From: SIG78 sp045533055
GTDB taxonomy: Bacteria > Verrucomicrobiota > Lentisphaeria > Victivallales > Victivallaceae
Length of the DNA: 18,256 nucleotides
Assembly: GCA_045533055.1 (NCBI GenBank)
Contig: JAZSHD010000214.1
Coordinates: 1-18,256, forward strand
Reading direction: 5' to 3'
The translations under genes were made by a program, and so were the position numbers. This document shows positions 1 to 6,656 of this stretch, in pieces (position 1 is the first letter of the stretch; every line of letters starts with the position of its first letter). The notes beneath the pieces were generated by a model. The model did not search any database. It saw nothing but the letters and a program-made list of their open reading frames with translations, and had not been told where the DNA came from.

Positions 1-1911
1 GACAGTTTTGCGGAAATCACTGATATCGAATATTTTGACACCGTCCTGTTGGATAACGCTAAAGCCAACCGGATCACCGGCGGCAGATATTCGGATCAAA
101 ACAGAACTCAATATACACAAAAAAATGGCTATTTGCAGAAAATCATCACCCAAAGCGGCAACTGGTCAGCTACCGGTAAACTTACATTGAAAAATGTTGC
201 AGAGGTGCAGAATATCAGCAATTTCAGAACCTTGCAGCTGACTAACGCCACCGCCAACTTTATTGCAGGCGGCAGCGGCAGATATTCTTACCGGGAAAAT
301 TCCACTTATAAGTTGGACAAAGTCACCCGCACGGTTACACTTCAGGATACCTTTGCGGCTGCCGGGACCCTGACCGGAAAAGGCTCTATTCTGACTGATG
401 TATATGGTATACTGACAGTAAAACTTACTGATTCAAAAGTAAATGGCACAGTACAAAATGCCGGCAGCGGCAATGTTTTGAACGGCAGCAAAACTCAAAA
501 GCTTACGGTATCAACAGCCAGAGATGGCTCGATCACCGGCAAATATCAGGTCGTTACAACTTTCAAGCGTAACGGCAGCTTTACTGCCACAGCCAAAAAT
601 GATAAGATGACCGCCGGCAACATAAAATTTTACAACACCGTAAAACTGGATGGTGCTGTTGCGGGCGATATAACAAATCTTTTACAGACCAAAGCCGACG
701 AAATTTATCAGCAGACTTGGAAAAACGCCGCCGAATACGGGGTTGCCGATGATTTGGCACTCAATATCGACCTGACCAAAGCAGTTTTGCTCAATGCAAG
801 ATACGATTACTCGGCAAGCGGCACTGCAACGCTGAAAAACAATGCTTCTGCTGCCAATATTGCTGATTACAAAACTGTGAATGTTTCCGATTCTGCGGTA
901 ACTGGCGATATTACGCTGGGTAATTGCGGAACGATCAAGAGCCAGACCAAAGTTGATTCCGCCGGCGGCAAAACCGAAACCGTCACCAGCACTTACAGAC
1001 GCTACGGCAGTGTCAAGCTCGTTGATTCCCGCGTTGGCGGCAATGTAAGCGGATACAACCAAGTTGTGCTGGATGGCTCCACGGTTGCCGGAAACATCTC
1101 TCAAAGCAGCATCGTTAAAGAGGTCAAACAGAAAATCAATGGTGTTGACGATGTAAACAACAGTTTTGTTACCGAGAAACTTTCCGGCTCGGTAACGCTG
1201 AAAAACAATTCTTCAGCGGGTGATATAACCAATTACTCCAGCGTAACTTTGAATGGCATAGCAAAAAACCTTGCCAATGTCAATAAAGTCACTGTTACCA
1301 AAGGTTACAGCGAAATCAACCAGTTTACCGGCACAACCGGCAACGATACTGTTACGCTCAATAAAGGTTCGGTGCTGGCGGTTAAAGAGGGCATGTTTTT
1401 TGGAGCCGGCAATAAGGATACCTTAAAAATCAACGGTACACTTGTATTATACAGCAAAAACATCACCGGTTTGGAAAAGATTTCCGGCAGCGGCGAAATA
1501 GCTGTGACCGATGATGTGGCAGGCAAACTTGATTTGAATTTTGAAAATCTGCTCAAACTCGGTTCCACCGTGGAAAACTTCAAGGGTAAAGATATTGAAC
1601 ACGCTGACAACACTGTAAAAAATGCCATAGTCTGGGATGGAGCCGAAGAGTTTAACGGCTGGCTGGGCAAAGCCGTGGATTGCGAAGATACTGTAGACTT
1701 TATAAAGTTTACGACCAAAGAAGATTGCATGCTCAAGATTGCCAGCACTCAATGGGTCGGAGCTGTGGCGGATATTGCGGCAGTGAACAATGTTATTCTG
1801 AAAATAGCTGATGGATTTGCCGAAACAACTCTGCAAGCCAATACAGAATATACCATAAAACTGGAACGCAAAGAGAGCAATTCAGCAGCGTACACCATTA
1901 CGCTGGCTTAA
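1..1911 (+). CDS. Repeat-rich surface/adhesin-like protein, 3' part
   Basis: The frame is open from base 1, so the N-terminus lies outside the window; 636 residues are visible. It is low-complexity, rich in Gly, Asn, Thr, Ser, Val and Lys, and predicted to be mostly beta. A degenerate unit recurs: G-S/T-x-TLKN, then SA..I..Y, then a V-x-L-x-D/N-S strand ending GDI or GNI. Good copies start near codons 60, 191, 271, 335 and 395, separated by variable linkers. A GNDT stretch near codon 450 recalls RTX-like turns, but no true nonapeptide array is present. The last 90 residues (WDGAEEFNGW, then DFIKF, then YTIKL and YTITL) look like a pre-peptidase C-terminal-type beta-sandwich, as found at the end of secreted proteins. 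I infer a secreted or cell-surface structural protein; no enzyme motif is seen. It converges on the sigma-factor gene with a 12-base gap. Confidence 0.72.
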   Translation, partial: DSFAEITDIEYFDTVLLDNAKANRITGGRYSDQNRTQYTQKNGYLQKIITQSGNWSATGKLTLKNVAEVQNISNFRTLQLTNATANFIAGGSGRYSYRENSTYKLDKVTRTVTLQDTFAAAGTLTGKGSILTDVYGILTVKLTDSKVNGTVQNAGSGNVLNGSKTQKLTVSTARDGSITGKYQVVTTFKRNGSFTATAKNDKMTAGNIKFYNTVKLDGAVAGDITNLLQTKADEIYQQTWKNAAEYGVADDLALNIDLTKAVLLNARYDYSASGTATLKNNASAANIADYKTVNVSDSAVTGDITLGNCGTIKSQTKVDSAGGKTETVTSTYRRYGSVKLVDSRVGGNVSGYNQVVLDGSTVAGNISQSSIVKEVKQKINGVDDVNNSFVTEKLSGSVTLKNNSSAGDITNYSSVTLNGIAKNLANVNKVTVTKGYSEINQFTGTTGNDTVTLNKGSVLAVKEGMFFGAGNKDTLKINGTLVLYSKNITGLEKISGSGEIAVTDDVAGKLDLNFENLLKLGSTVENFKGKDIEHADNTVKNAIVWDGAEEFNGWLGKAVDCEDTVDFIKFTTKEDCMLKIASTQWVGAVADIAAVNNVILKIADGFAETTLQANTEYTIKLERKESNSAAYTITLA

Positions 1912-1923
1912 CGGAGCGATATA

Positions 1924-2556
1924 TCAGAGCTGTTCGTCGGGCGTTATACCGTATTGTTTGAGGCGTTTGAGCAAGATGTCCCTGCCCCGGGAGAGGCGGG
2001 ATTTGATGGTGCCCAGCTGACAATGCTGCCGTTGGGCGATCTCTTCGTAAGGCAGATTGCCCAGATGCCGCAGCTGCATGGTTTCCCGTAAAGAAGAAGG
2101 CAGATTAGCTATTTCGCTGGTAATGAAGTCGTTGATTTCGATATTGCTCAATTCCCGTTGGGGAGTGTGTTTTACATCGGGGATATTGAAATCTTCCTGC
2201 TGGGCATCTCCGCCGGGTTCGGGCGGACGGCTCAAGCTCAAATTGACTTCGCTGCCCCGGCGGCGGTTCCAGTGATATTTGTTATGAGCCTGATTGATAA
2301 CGATCCGGCAGAGCCAGGTAAGGAGCATAGCTTCGCCGCGGAAGTTGGGCAACGCCCGATATGCCTTAACGAGAGCGTCTTGCGTGACTTCTTCGGAGTC
2401 ATGGTGGGAATTAAGAATGGCATAAGCGGTTTGATAAAGACGCTGACGGTATCGTGAAACGATTTTTTCAAAAGCCTCCTGCGAACCGGCTTTAACGGCT
2501 TCAACCAGCTCGGTATCGGAAATTTCCCCGGAGCCTTCAGATTTTTTGCAACTCAT
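1924..2556 (-). CDS. ECF-type RNA polymerase sigma factor (sigma-70 family, RpoE-like)
   Basis: This is a 210-residue alternative sigma factor. Region 2 covers about residues 15-90: an acidic AFEKIVSRYRQRLYQTAY helix, then DSEEVTQDALVKAYRALPNF (core and -10 binding), then TWLCRIVINQAHN. A Gly/Pro/Asp-rich linker follows. Region 4 covers about residues 140-200, with LPSSLRETMQLRHLGNLPYEEIA and a GTIKSRLSRGR recognition helix that would bind the -35 element. Regions 1 and 3 are absent, as expected for ECF sigmas. I chose the ATG at 2556 because AGGA lies 8 nt upstream; an in-frame ATG at 2586 would add 10 basic residues. It follows the GT2 gene on the same strand after 115 nt. No anti-sigma factor or zinc-binding regulator is adjacent inside the window, so its activating signal cannot be guessed. 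Confidence 0.9.
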   Translation of the reverse strand: MSCKKSEGSGEISDTELVEAVKAGSQEAFEKIVSRYRQRLYQTAYAILNSHHDSEEVTQDALVKAYRALPNFRGEAMLLTWLCRIVINQAHNKYHWNRRRGSEVNLSLSRPPEPGGDAQQEDFNIPDVKHTPQRELSNIEINDFITSEIANLPSSLRETMQLRHLGNLPYEEIAQRQHCQLGTIKSRLSRGRDILLKRLKQYGITPDEQL

Positions 2557-2671
2557 AACTGTTATCCTGTTTATAATTCTTCTCATCTATATAATTAGAC
2601 AGAACAAAAGAACCGATTGTTGCAAAAAAGAATTTTTCAGGAAAAGATTTTTTTATCCCGACAAAAGCACA

Positions 2672-3598
2672 TCAGCTTTTATCTTGAAAATGTATTGTAA
2701 AAACAGCCTGATCTTTTTCCGCAGTAACTGTTGCGGCAATGTTCATCCGTTTAAGATGTTCCTCAACGGCTCTTTTGCCTGAATCAATGCAAATATCCCG
2801 ATGCCTTGCGGAAAAACTGCCTTCGTTGTATCGCCACACATAAAGCAATTGGGGCAGATAATGGATTTTTTCTGTTGCTTCGCATATCCTCAAATATAAA
2901 TCATGATCCTGTGAACCCTCAAATCCGGATCGGAATCCACCGATTTTCTTCAGGATTTGCATTTTTATCAAAGCCGGATGATTGATAAAATTCTCCCGCT
3001 CCAATGCCTCCATACTGAAAGTTTTTTTGATATTTTTATATAAATGCCTTACTCCCATAAACAAGATAATTTCATCGGCATAAATAAAGTCACAGCCGCT
3101 GGCTTGTTGTGCTGCCATCATTTCTGCAAGCGTATCCGGCAGCAGCAGGTCATCGTGATCCATAAGCAGAACAAATTCTCCGGATGCCATGGAAATAAGA
3201 AAATCTGTATTTTCGGCAATTCCCTGATTGGTTGTTCTGAAAACTTTTATGCGTCTTTCATCTGCATAACTGAGCAGCAAGCGTTCAACTTCGTAATTCT
3301 CCGTATTGCTGCAATTATTGAGCAAAAGCTCCCAATTACAGTAATTTTGTTCCAAGACCGATTCGATCATCTGCCGGAGAAAATCCAAAGGGGTATTCCA
3401 AACATTGCATAGAATACTGACCTTGCTGCCGCTTTTGATCGGCAAAGTTTTTCTTTCGGCAAGCATTTTTTTCTTGAACTTTTTTTCGTCATAAAGCTCG
3501 CCCTTCAACCGCCAATATTCTTTCTGTGCAGTACGGTATAAGGGCAAAGGTAAAGTACGCTTTACGATTTTTTTTATTCCCCTGACAAGCCAATCCAT
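2672..3598 (-). CDS. Family 2 glycosyltransferase (variant nucleotide-binding motif)
   Basis: This 308-residue GT-A fold transferase probably adds a sugar from an NDP-sugar to a surface glycan at the cytoplasmic membrane face. The first 55 residues are very basic and may contact membrane or partner. The GT2 domain starts near residue 58 (KVSILCNVWNTP), with SVLEQNY at about 80-86. The DXD-type metal-binding motif is DHDD at 147-150, and GSQDHDLYLR (228-237) supplies the candidate acceptor-site acid. An oddity is that the usual DDxS loop after the second strand reads NNCSN (94-98), lacking the Asp pair that normally holds the nucleotide. The start has a good GAGGTGA ribosome-binding site 7 nt upstream and lies 20 nt after the preceding GT2 gene, consistent with one transcript. 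Substrate unknown; O-antigen or capsule assembly is likely from context. Confidence 0.88.
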   Translation of the reverse strand: MDWLVRGIKKIVKRTLPLPLYRTAQKEYWRLKGELYDEKKFKKKMLAERKTLPIKSGSKVSILCNVWNTPLDFLRQMIESVLEQNYCNWELLLNNCSNTENYEVERLLLSYADERRIKVFRTTNQGIAENTDFLISMASGEFVLLMDHDDLLLPDTLAEMMAAQQASGCDFIYADEIILFMGVRHLYKNIKKTFSMEALERENFINHPALIKMQILKKIGGFRSGFEGSQDHDLYLRICEATEKIHYLPQLLYVWRYNEGSFSARHRDICIDSGKRAVEEHLKRMNIAATVTAEKDQAVFTIHFQDKS

Positions 3599-3618
3599 AA
3601 AAAAATCACCTCAAAACA

Positions 3619-4554
3619 TCAGCCAATTTTCTTCTTTAACGATTTACTGATATAACAGAATATCTTGACTATACATTTCACCGGACGATATAAAAATGCC
3701 TTGAACAGATACTTGAACGCCTTTTTGTATTCATGTAACTTAAAATATTCAAAAGTCAACCCGTAGTAATGTTTGAATGCAATGTAATTGATACTCCTTT
3801 GCAGAGTTTTTCTCGAAATACCCGACTCTCCGGCAAGTTCAGTCAGTAAATTCTGATATTTATTGATAACATTGATTCCGGCATAATACATCTTTATTGC
3901 ATTGGAACTCAAATTATTTTCGTGGTAACGGTATTTGACCAATGGTTCAGTAGTACAGTATACGCTGCCATGCAATGCACATTGCAGATGGAAATCCCAA
4001 TCATCGCAAGGAACACAATCGCTGTTGAACCTGATATTGTGTCGTTCAATAAATTCTTTATTCACCACCGAACAGCTCATGGAAAGAATCGGATTTTGTG
4101 CAATCATCGAACTGAAAATCCTGCCTTCTGCTTTTTGCAATTCGATCCGCCGGTTTGAATGTTCGCCCATCGGGATCGTATCAGAATAGACCAACACGGC
4201 ATCTTGCCGTTCTTGAAATATTGCCAGACAACGCTCCAACTTTTCGGGCAACCACACATCATCGTGATCAAGCAGAGCAATAAATTCACCTTTTGCCAGT
4301 TCCAAACCCCGATTACGGGTTGCCGCCATGCCGAGATTTTCGGAATTGCGGAAATACTTTATACGTTCATCATTGTATGAAAGCACAATTTTCTCTACCG
4401 AGGCAACCGTGCTGTCATCAATAACCAACAATTCCCAGTTGGTACAGGTTTGAGCAATAACAGACTCCACAGCATCACGCAAAAACTCTTCCGGTGTGTT
4501 ATATGCCGGTAAAATAACTGAAATCAAATTGGGTGTATAACGGGAATTTGACAC
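3619..4554 (-). CDS. Family 2 glycosyltransferase
   Basis: This 311-residue inverting GT2 enzyme has an ordinary N-terminal GT-A domain: ISVILPAYNTPEEF, SVIAQT, NWELLVIDDST (intact nucleotide-binding Asp pair), then EFIALLDHDDVW with the DXD metal site at about residues 96-99. CDDWDFHLQ further on is the likely catalytic-acid region. The C-terminal 90 residues are basic and aromatic and may associate with membrane. I chose the GTG at 4554 because GAGG lies 5 nt upstream; an in-frame GTG at 4581 would overlap the upstream methyltransferase stop but has only a weak purine run before it. Either way the gene starts inside or next to the end of the FkbM gene, so the two are probably translationally coupled. 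Sugar donor and acceptor cannot be told from sequence. Confidence 0.88.
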   Translation of the reverse strand: MSNSRYTPNLISVILPAYNTPEEFLRDAVESVIAQTCTNWELLVIDDSTVASVEKIVLSYNDERIKYFRNSENLGMAATRNRGLELAKGEFIALLDHDDVWLPEKLERCLAIFQERQDAVLVYSDTIPMGEHSNRRIELQKAEGRIFSSMIAQNPILSMSCSVVNKEFIERHNIRFNSDCVPCDDWDFHLQCALHGSVYCTTEPLVKYRYHENNLSSNAIKMYYAGINVINKYQNLLTELAGESGISRKTLQRSINYIAFKHYYGLTFEYFKLHEYKKAFKYLFKAFLYRPVKCIVKIFCYISKSLKKKIG

Positions 4555-4568
4555 GACTACCTCAATAC

Positions 4569-5510
4569 TTATGCGATCCACTCTTTAGGGTAAGCATATA
4601 AAGCCAGCTCCCCGCCCGGAAGCAGTGGCGAAAATTGCTTCAGCTCAAAATGATAATTTATATCCCAACTTTTCAACAGTTGATATATTCCGGCAAATTC
4701 GTCTGCATCGTGGTATATGGACAATGACAACAACGGACGATCCTTACGGATCGTTTTTTCTGCTCCTTGAACAAACTTCAATCCCATACCTTCAATATCA
4801 GCTTTTAGAACACCAAATGGAGTTGTGTAACTGCCCGCAAGTTCATCCAAAGAACGGCAATCCATACCTTCTATTTTCTCTTGTTTATCTGACAACGCAA
4901 ACGGTTGAATTTCATATTTATCAGTTGAAATTTTGTTTTTGTTCAACACTTGCACAAGCTTTTCCCGGCAATCACTCATCGGTTCAAAAACAACTACTTT
5001 TTCAGGAGAATAATCCATAAAAACCAATGTTGAATCGCCCCAATAACCGCCCACATCTCCAAACAATTTACCGGCAATATTCTTTTTTACAAAATCAGGA
5101 GCAAATCTCAAACCGTGATGGTAGTATAAGGATTCAACTCCTACTTTTGTCGCAGGGAAACCAAACTTTTTGCATTTTTTCTTAAAATCCGGCAGCAACT
5201 TCTTATATTCAGCTTGTTCTTCTGCTGTATAAAAATATTTTGTATGAATAAAAAAATTATTCTTCGGCAATCGTATCTGTCGTGACATAAAGCGTTTGGC
5301 AAGTTCAATGGATTGTGTATCAAGTCCGCTGAATATATTTTCAATTTCTTCATCTGAAAAATATCTGTTTTTAGGAAAATATGGATAGAGTGCCTGGCTC
5401 ACCTGAAAATCAGTAGTTAAAGCCAGCAAAGCCATATTAAGGCGATTGCCATACGGTAAATGCCTTAACCAGGCTGACACTTTTTCAGAATAAAATTTTC
5501 GCAAACTCAT
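4569..5510 (-). CDS. FkbM-family SAM-dependent methyltransferase
   Basis: This is a 313-residue methyltransferase, probably O-methylating a sugar of the glycan made by the neighbouring transferases. The first 140 residues are a helical, charged extension, longer than the minimal FkbM domain. The Rossmann SAM site follows: GDVGGYWGDST at 151-161 (motif I), VVVFEP at 172-177 (motif II acidic residue), then KADIEGMG at 236-243, the family's KxDIEG signature. LSLSIYHDADEF near 262 is the typical FkbM C-terminal strand. A CAGGAGA ribosome-binding site lies 10 nt before the ATG. The start codon overlaps (ATGA) the stop of a truncated heptosyltransferase remnant, so this gene was formerly coupled directly to a GT9 gene. 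The AbiE module now separates it from the intact GT9 gene. Confidence 0.88.
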   Translation of the reverse strand: MSLRKFYSEKVSAWLRHLPYGNRLNMALLALTTDFQVSQALYPYFPKNRYFSDEEIENIFSGLDTQSIELAKRFMSRQIRLPKNNFFIHTKYFYTAEEQAEYKKLLPDFKKKCKKFGFPATKVGVESLYYHHGLRFAPDFVKKNIAGKLFGDVGGYWGDSTLVFMDYSPEKVVVFEPMSDCREKLVQVLNKNKISTDKYEIQPFALSDKQEKIEGMDCRSLDELAGSYTTPFGVLKADIEGMGLKFVQGAEKTIRKDRPLLSLSIYHDADEFAGIYQLLKSWDINYHFELKQFSPLLPGGELALYAYPKEWIA

Positions 5511-5621
5511 AATATTACAATCTCCTGTATATCAATAGCTTCAACCGATAGCTCCTGCAAACATTTAAACGGTATTGTGCTGTATTTGCAGATGCTTCCG
5601 CTGTTGTCGCAGTTTTTTTCA
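5507..5621 (-). pseudogene. 3' remnant of a GT9 heptosyltransferase gene
   Basis: Reading leftward from 5620, 37 codons run EKNCDNSGSICKY, then FKCLQELSVE, to a TGA at 5507-5509. They match the last residues of the intact GT9 protein (EKKPCYNCGSICKY, FKCLQELSVE), with one codon lost and one of the four Cys changed to Ser. There is no start codon and no catalytic domain. The TGA overlaps the FkbM ATG as ATGA, a normal operon junction, which suggests this is the original 3' end of a GT9 gene once directly upstream of FkbM. It abuts the decayed toxin gene with no gap: the TGAAAAAAA at the junction is shared by both. Confidence 0.75.
5539..5621. repeat. Direct repeat copy A (GT9 3' end), left of AbiE module
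   Basis: This 83-bp segment matches 6674-6759 in the same orientation. By eye there are 8 mismatches in 83 aligned bases plus one 3-base gap, about 90% identity. Identity stops at the TGAAAAAAA (minus strand) that also ends the toxin tail remnant. With copy B it brackets the whole AbiE pair. Confidence 0.85.
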
Positions 5622-5970
5622 GAGTTCATTTATTTCATTTTCCAGATTTTTAACTTTTCTCAATATAAAACTTACCCTGTTTAGTATAATTTCTTATTTC
5701 CATCGGATCACCGACCGGATTGTTTTTCCAATTCAATATCAAGTCTATATCCTCTGAAAAACGGTGGATGAGCTTGAAGATCTTGGATAAACTTGTCCCG
5801 CCTTTGAATATAACAATATCCTTTAATGGTGAAGCAAAAATCTGTTTCAATATCCAGCAGACCCAAAAATCTTTCTCGATCGCAGCTTCGGAGAGAAAAG
5901 GAAATTTTGCCGCAGTCTGCCTGAACAGCTCTTTCCGGCTTGATGCCGGCATTATTGCAATTTTATCCAT
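5619..5970 (-). pseudogene. AbiEii/AbiGii-type nucleotidyltransferase toxin, internally deleted
   Basis: Family members are roughly 250-320-residue nucleotidyltransferase-fold toxins. Here the reading frame starts at 5970 and stops at 5650 after 106 residues. The N-terminus is typical: RKELFRQTAA, EKDFWVCWILKQIF, then FKGGTSLSK and RFSEDIDLIL (metal-binding motif I), then a TKQGKF segment. Everything beyond is missing, including the later catalytic and ATP-contact motifs. Just past the stop, another frame reads VKNLENEINEL then TGA (5619), which resembles the usual end of AbiEii proteins. This points to an internal deletion with frameshift rather than a natural short protein. The start overlaps the antitoxin stop by 8 nt (ATGGATAA), the classic AbiE gene order. 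The product is almost certainly not a working transferase. Confidence 0.8.
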
Positions 5971-6583
5971 TGTTGACAGCCTCTTCCTTACAAATCTGCT
6001 CAACAGCGTTTCTGATCCAGGTGCGGATATATTGAGTTTCCCGCAACAGCTTTTTACGGTCCTCAATACTTATTTGATTTCTGATTGCGGCAATAACATC
6101 GTCGGTTATATATTCTTCGCCCAATTCACTTAATGCTTGAACGACCACTTCGCTTATTGGAGAAGATAATTTGCTCTCCTTCAAGACTTTATGCTTAAAC
6201 TGCAATTTGCGTTCACCAATCACGAAACTCCGACTGGGGCCATCAGAGTAAAATACCGTACTCATAGGTATTTGGGTCGACAATCCCAAAAAATTCAATG
6301 CTGCACTTCCGCTTATCTGGATATGCCATTGATTTTTGCGGGCGATCGCTTGAGCAACACCAGCAATATCCGGAGCCAGAAATTCCTGCAAAAGCGTGCT
6401 GTATACAGGGTAATCATAAACCCCACGCAACACGGGGCGTATAACACCTTTTTCCTTGAGTTTAAATAAACTCCAATCCACCGTGGCCGACTTGGCTAAA
6501 TCGAGAAAATCCCGATTCACCATCACCCAACCTCGCCCCTTGCGAACAATTCTTGCATATATTTTATCTTCAACGGATACCAT
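5963..6583 (-). CDS. AbiEi-like antitoxin / transcriptional repressor (DUF6088 type)
   Basis: This 206-residue protein matches the AbiEi/DUF6088 antitoxin pattern. It has an N-terminal winged helix (about 1-58: KIYARIVRKGRGWV, then DFLDLAKSATVDWSLFKLKEKGVIRPVLRGVYDYP). The C-terminal domain follows: GVAQAIARKNQWHIQISGSAALNFLGLSTQ, DGPSRSFVIGERKLQFKH, VVQALSELG. AbiEi proteins repress their own operon and counter the AbiEii toxin in type IV-style systems. I chose the ATG at 6583 because AAGGAAG lies 7 nt upstream; an in-frame upstream ATG at 6640 falls inside the promoter. The frame is intact, although the partner toxin is broken. It starts 73 nt after the GT9 stop, with its own operator-flanked promoter. 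Confidence 0.87.
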   Translation of the reverse strand: MVSVEDKIYARIVRKGRGWVMVNRDFLDLAKSATVDWSLFKLKEKGVIRPVLRGVYDYPVYSTLLQEFLAPDIAGVAQAIARKNQWHIQISGSAALNFLGLSTQIPMSTVFYSDGPSRSFVIGERKLQFKHKVLKESKLSSPISEVVVQALSELGEEYITDDVIAAIRNQISIEDRKKLLRETQYIRTWIRNAVEQICKEEAVNNG

Positions 6584-6595
6584 TATATAACTTCC

Positions 6596-6641
6596 TTTGA
6601 TTTTCAAAGCAAATATACTACACTTTCCTTTGAAAATCAAA
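6596..6641 (-). promoter_or_regulatory. AbiE promoter with paired inverted-repeat operators
   Basis: A perfect 14-bp inverted repeat (6596-6609 and 6628-6641; TTTGATTTTCAAAG and its complement) is separated by 18 nt. Each arm is itself a near-palindrome (TTTGA-TTT-TCAAA). On the minus strand the upstream arm contains a -35 TTGATT (6635-6640). A 17-nt spacer leads to a -10 TATATT (6612-6617). The downstream arm covers the expected start of transcription near 6605 and touches the ribosome-binding site. Known AbiEi proteins bind paired inverted repeats in their own promoter, so these are probable autoregulatory operators. Confidence 0.75.
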
Positions 6642-6656
6642 TGTAAAATAGAAAAA

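Noticed and set aside
49..51. TTG at 49 as the start of the first gene
   Set aside because: The frame is open through base 1 and the residues before it continue the same repeat style, so the gene starts outside the window.
2663..2680. AAAAGC/GCTTTT hairpin at the end of the second GT2 gene as a terminator
   Set aside because: Only 6 bp, mostly A-T, overlaps the stop codon and lacks an immediate T run; read-through into the sigma gene is as likely.
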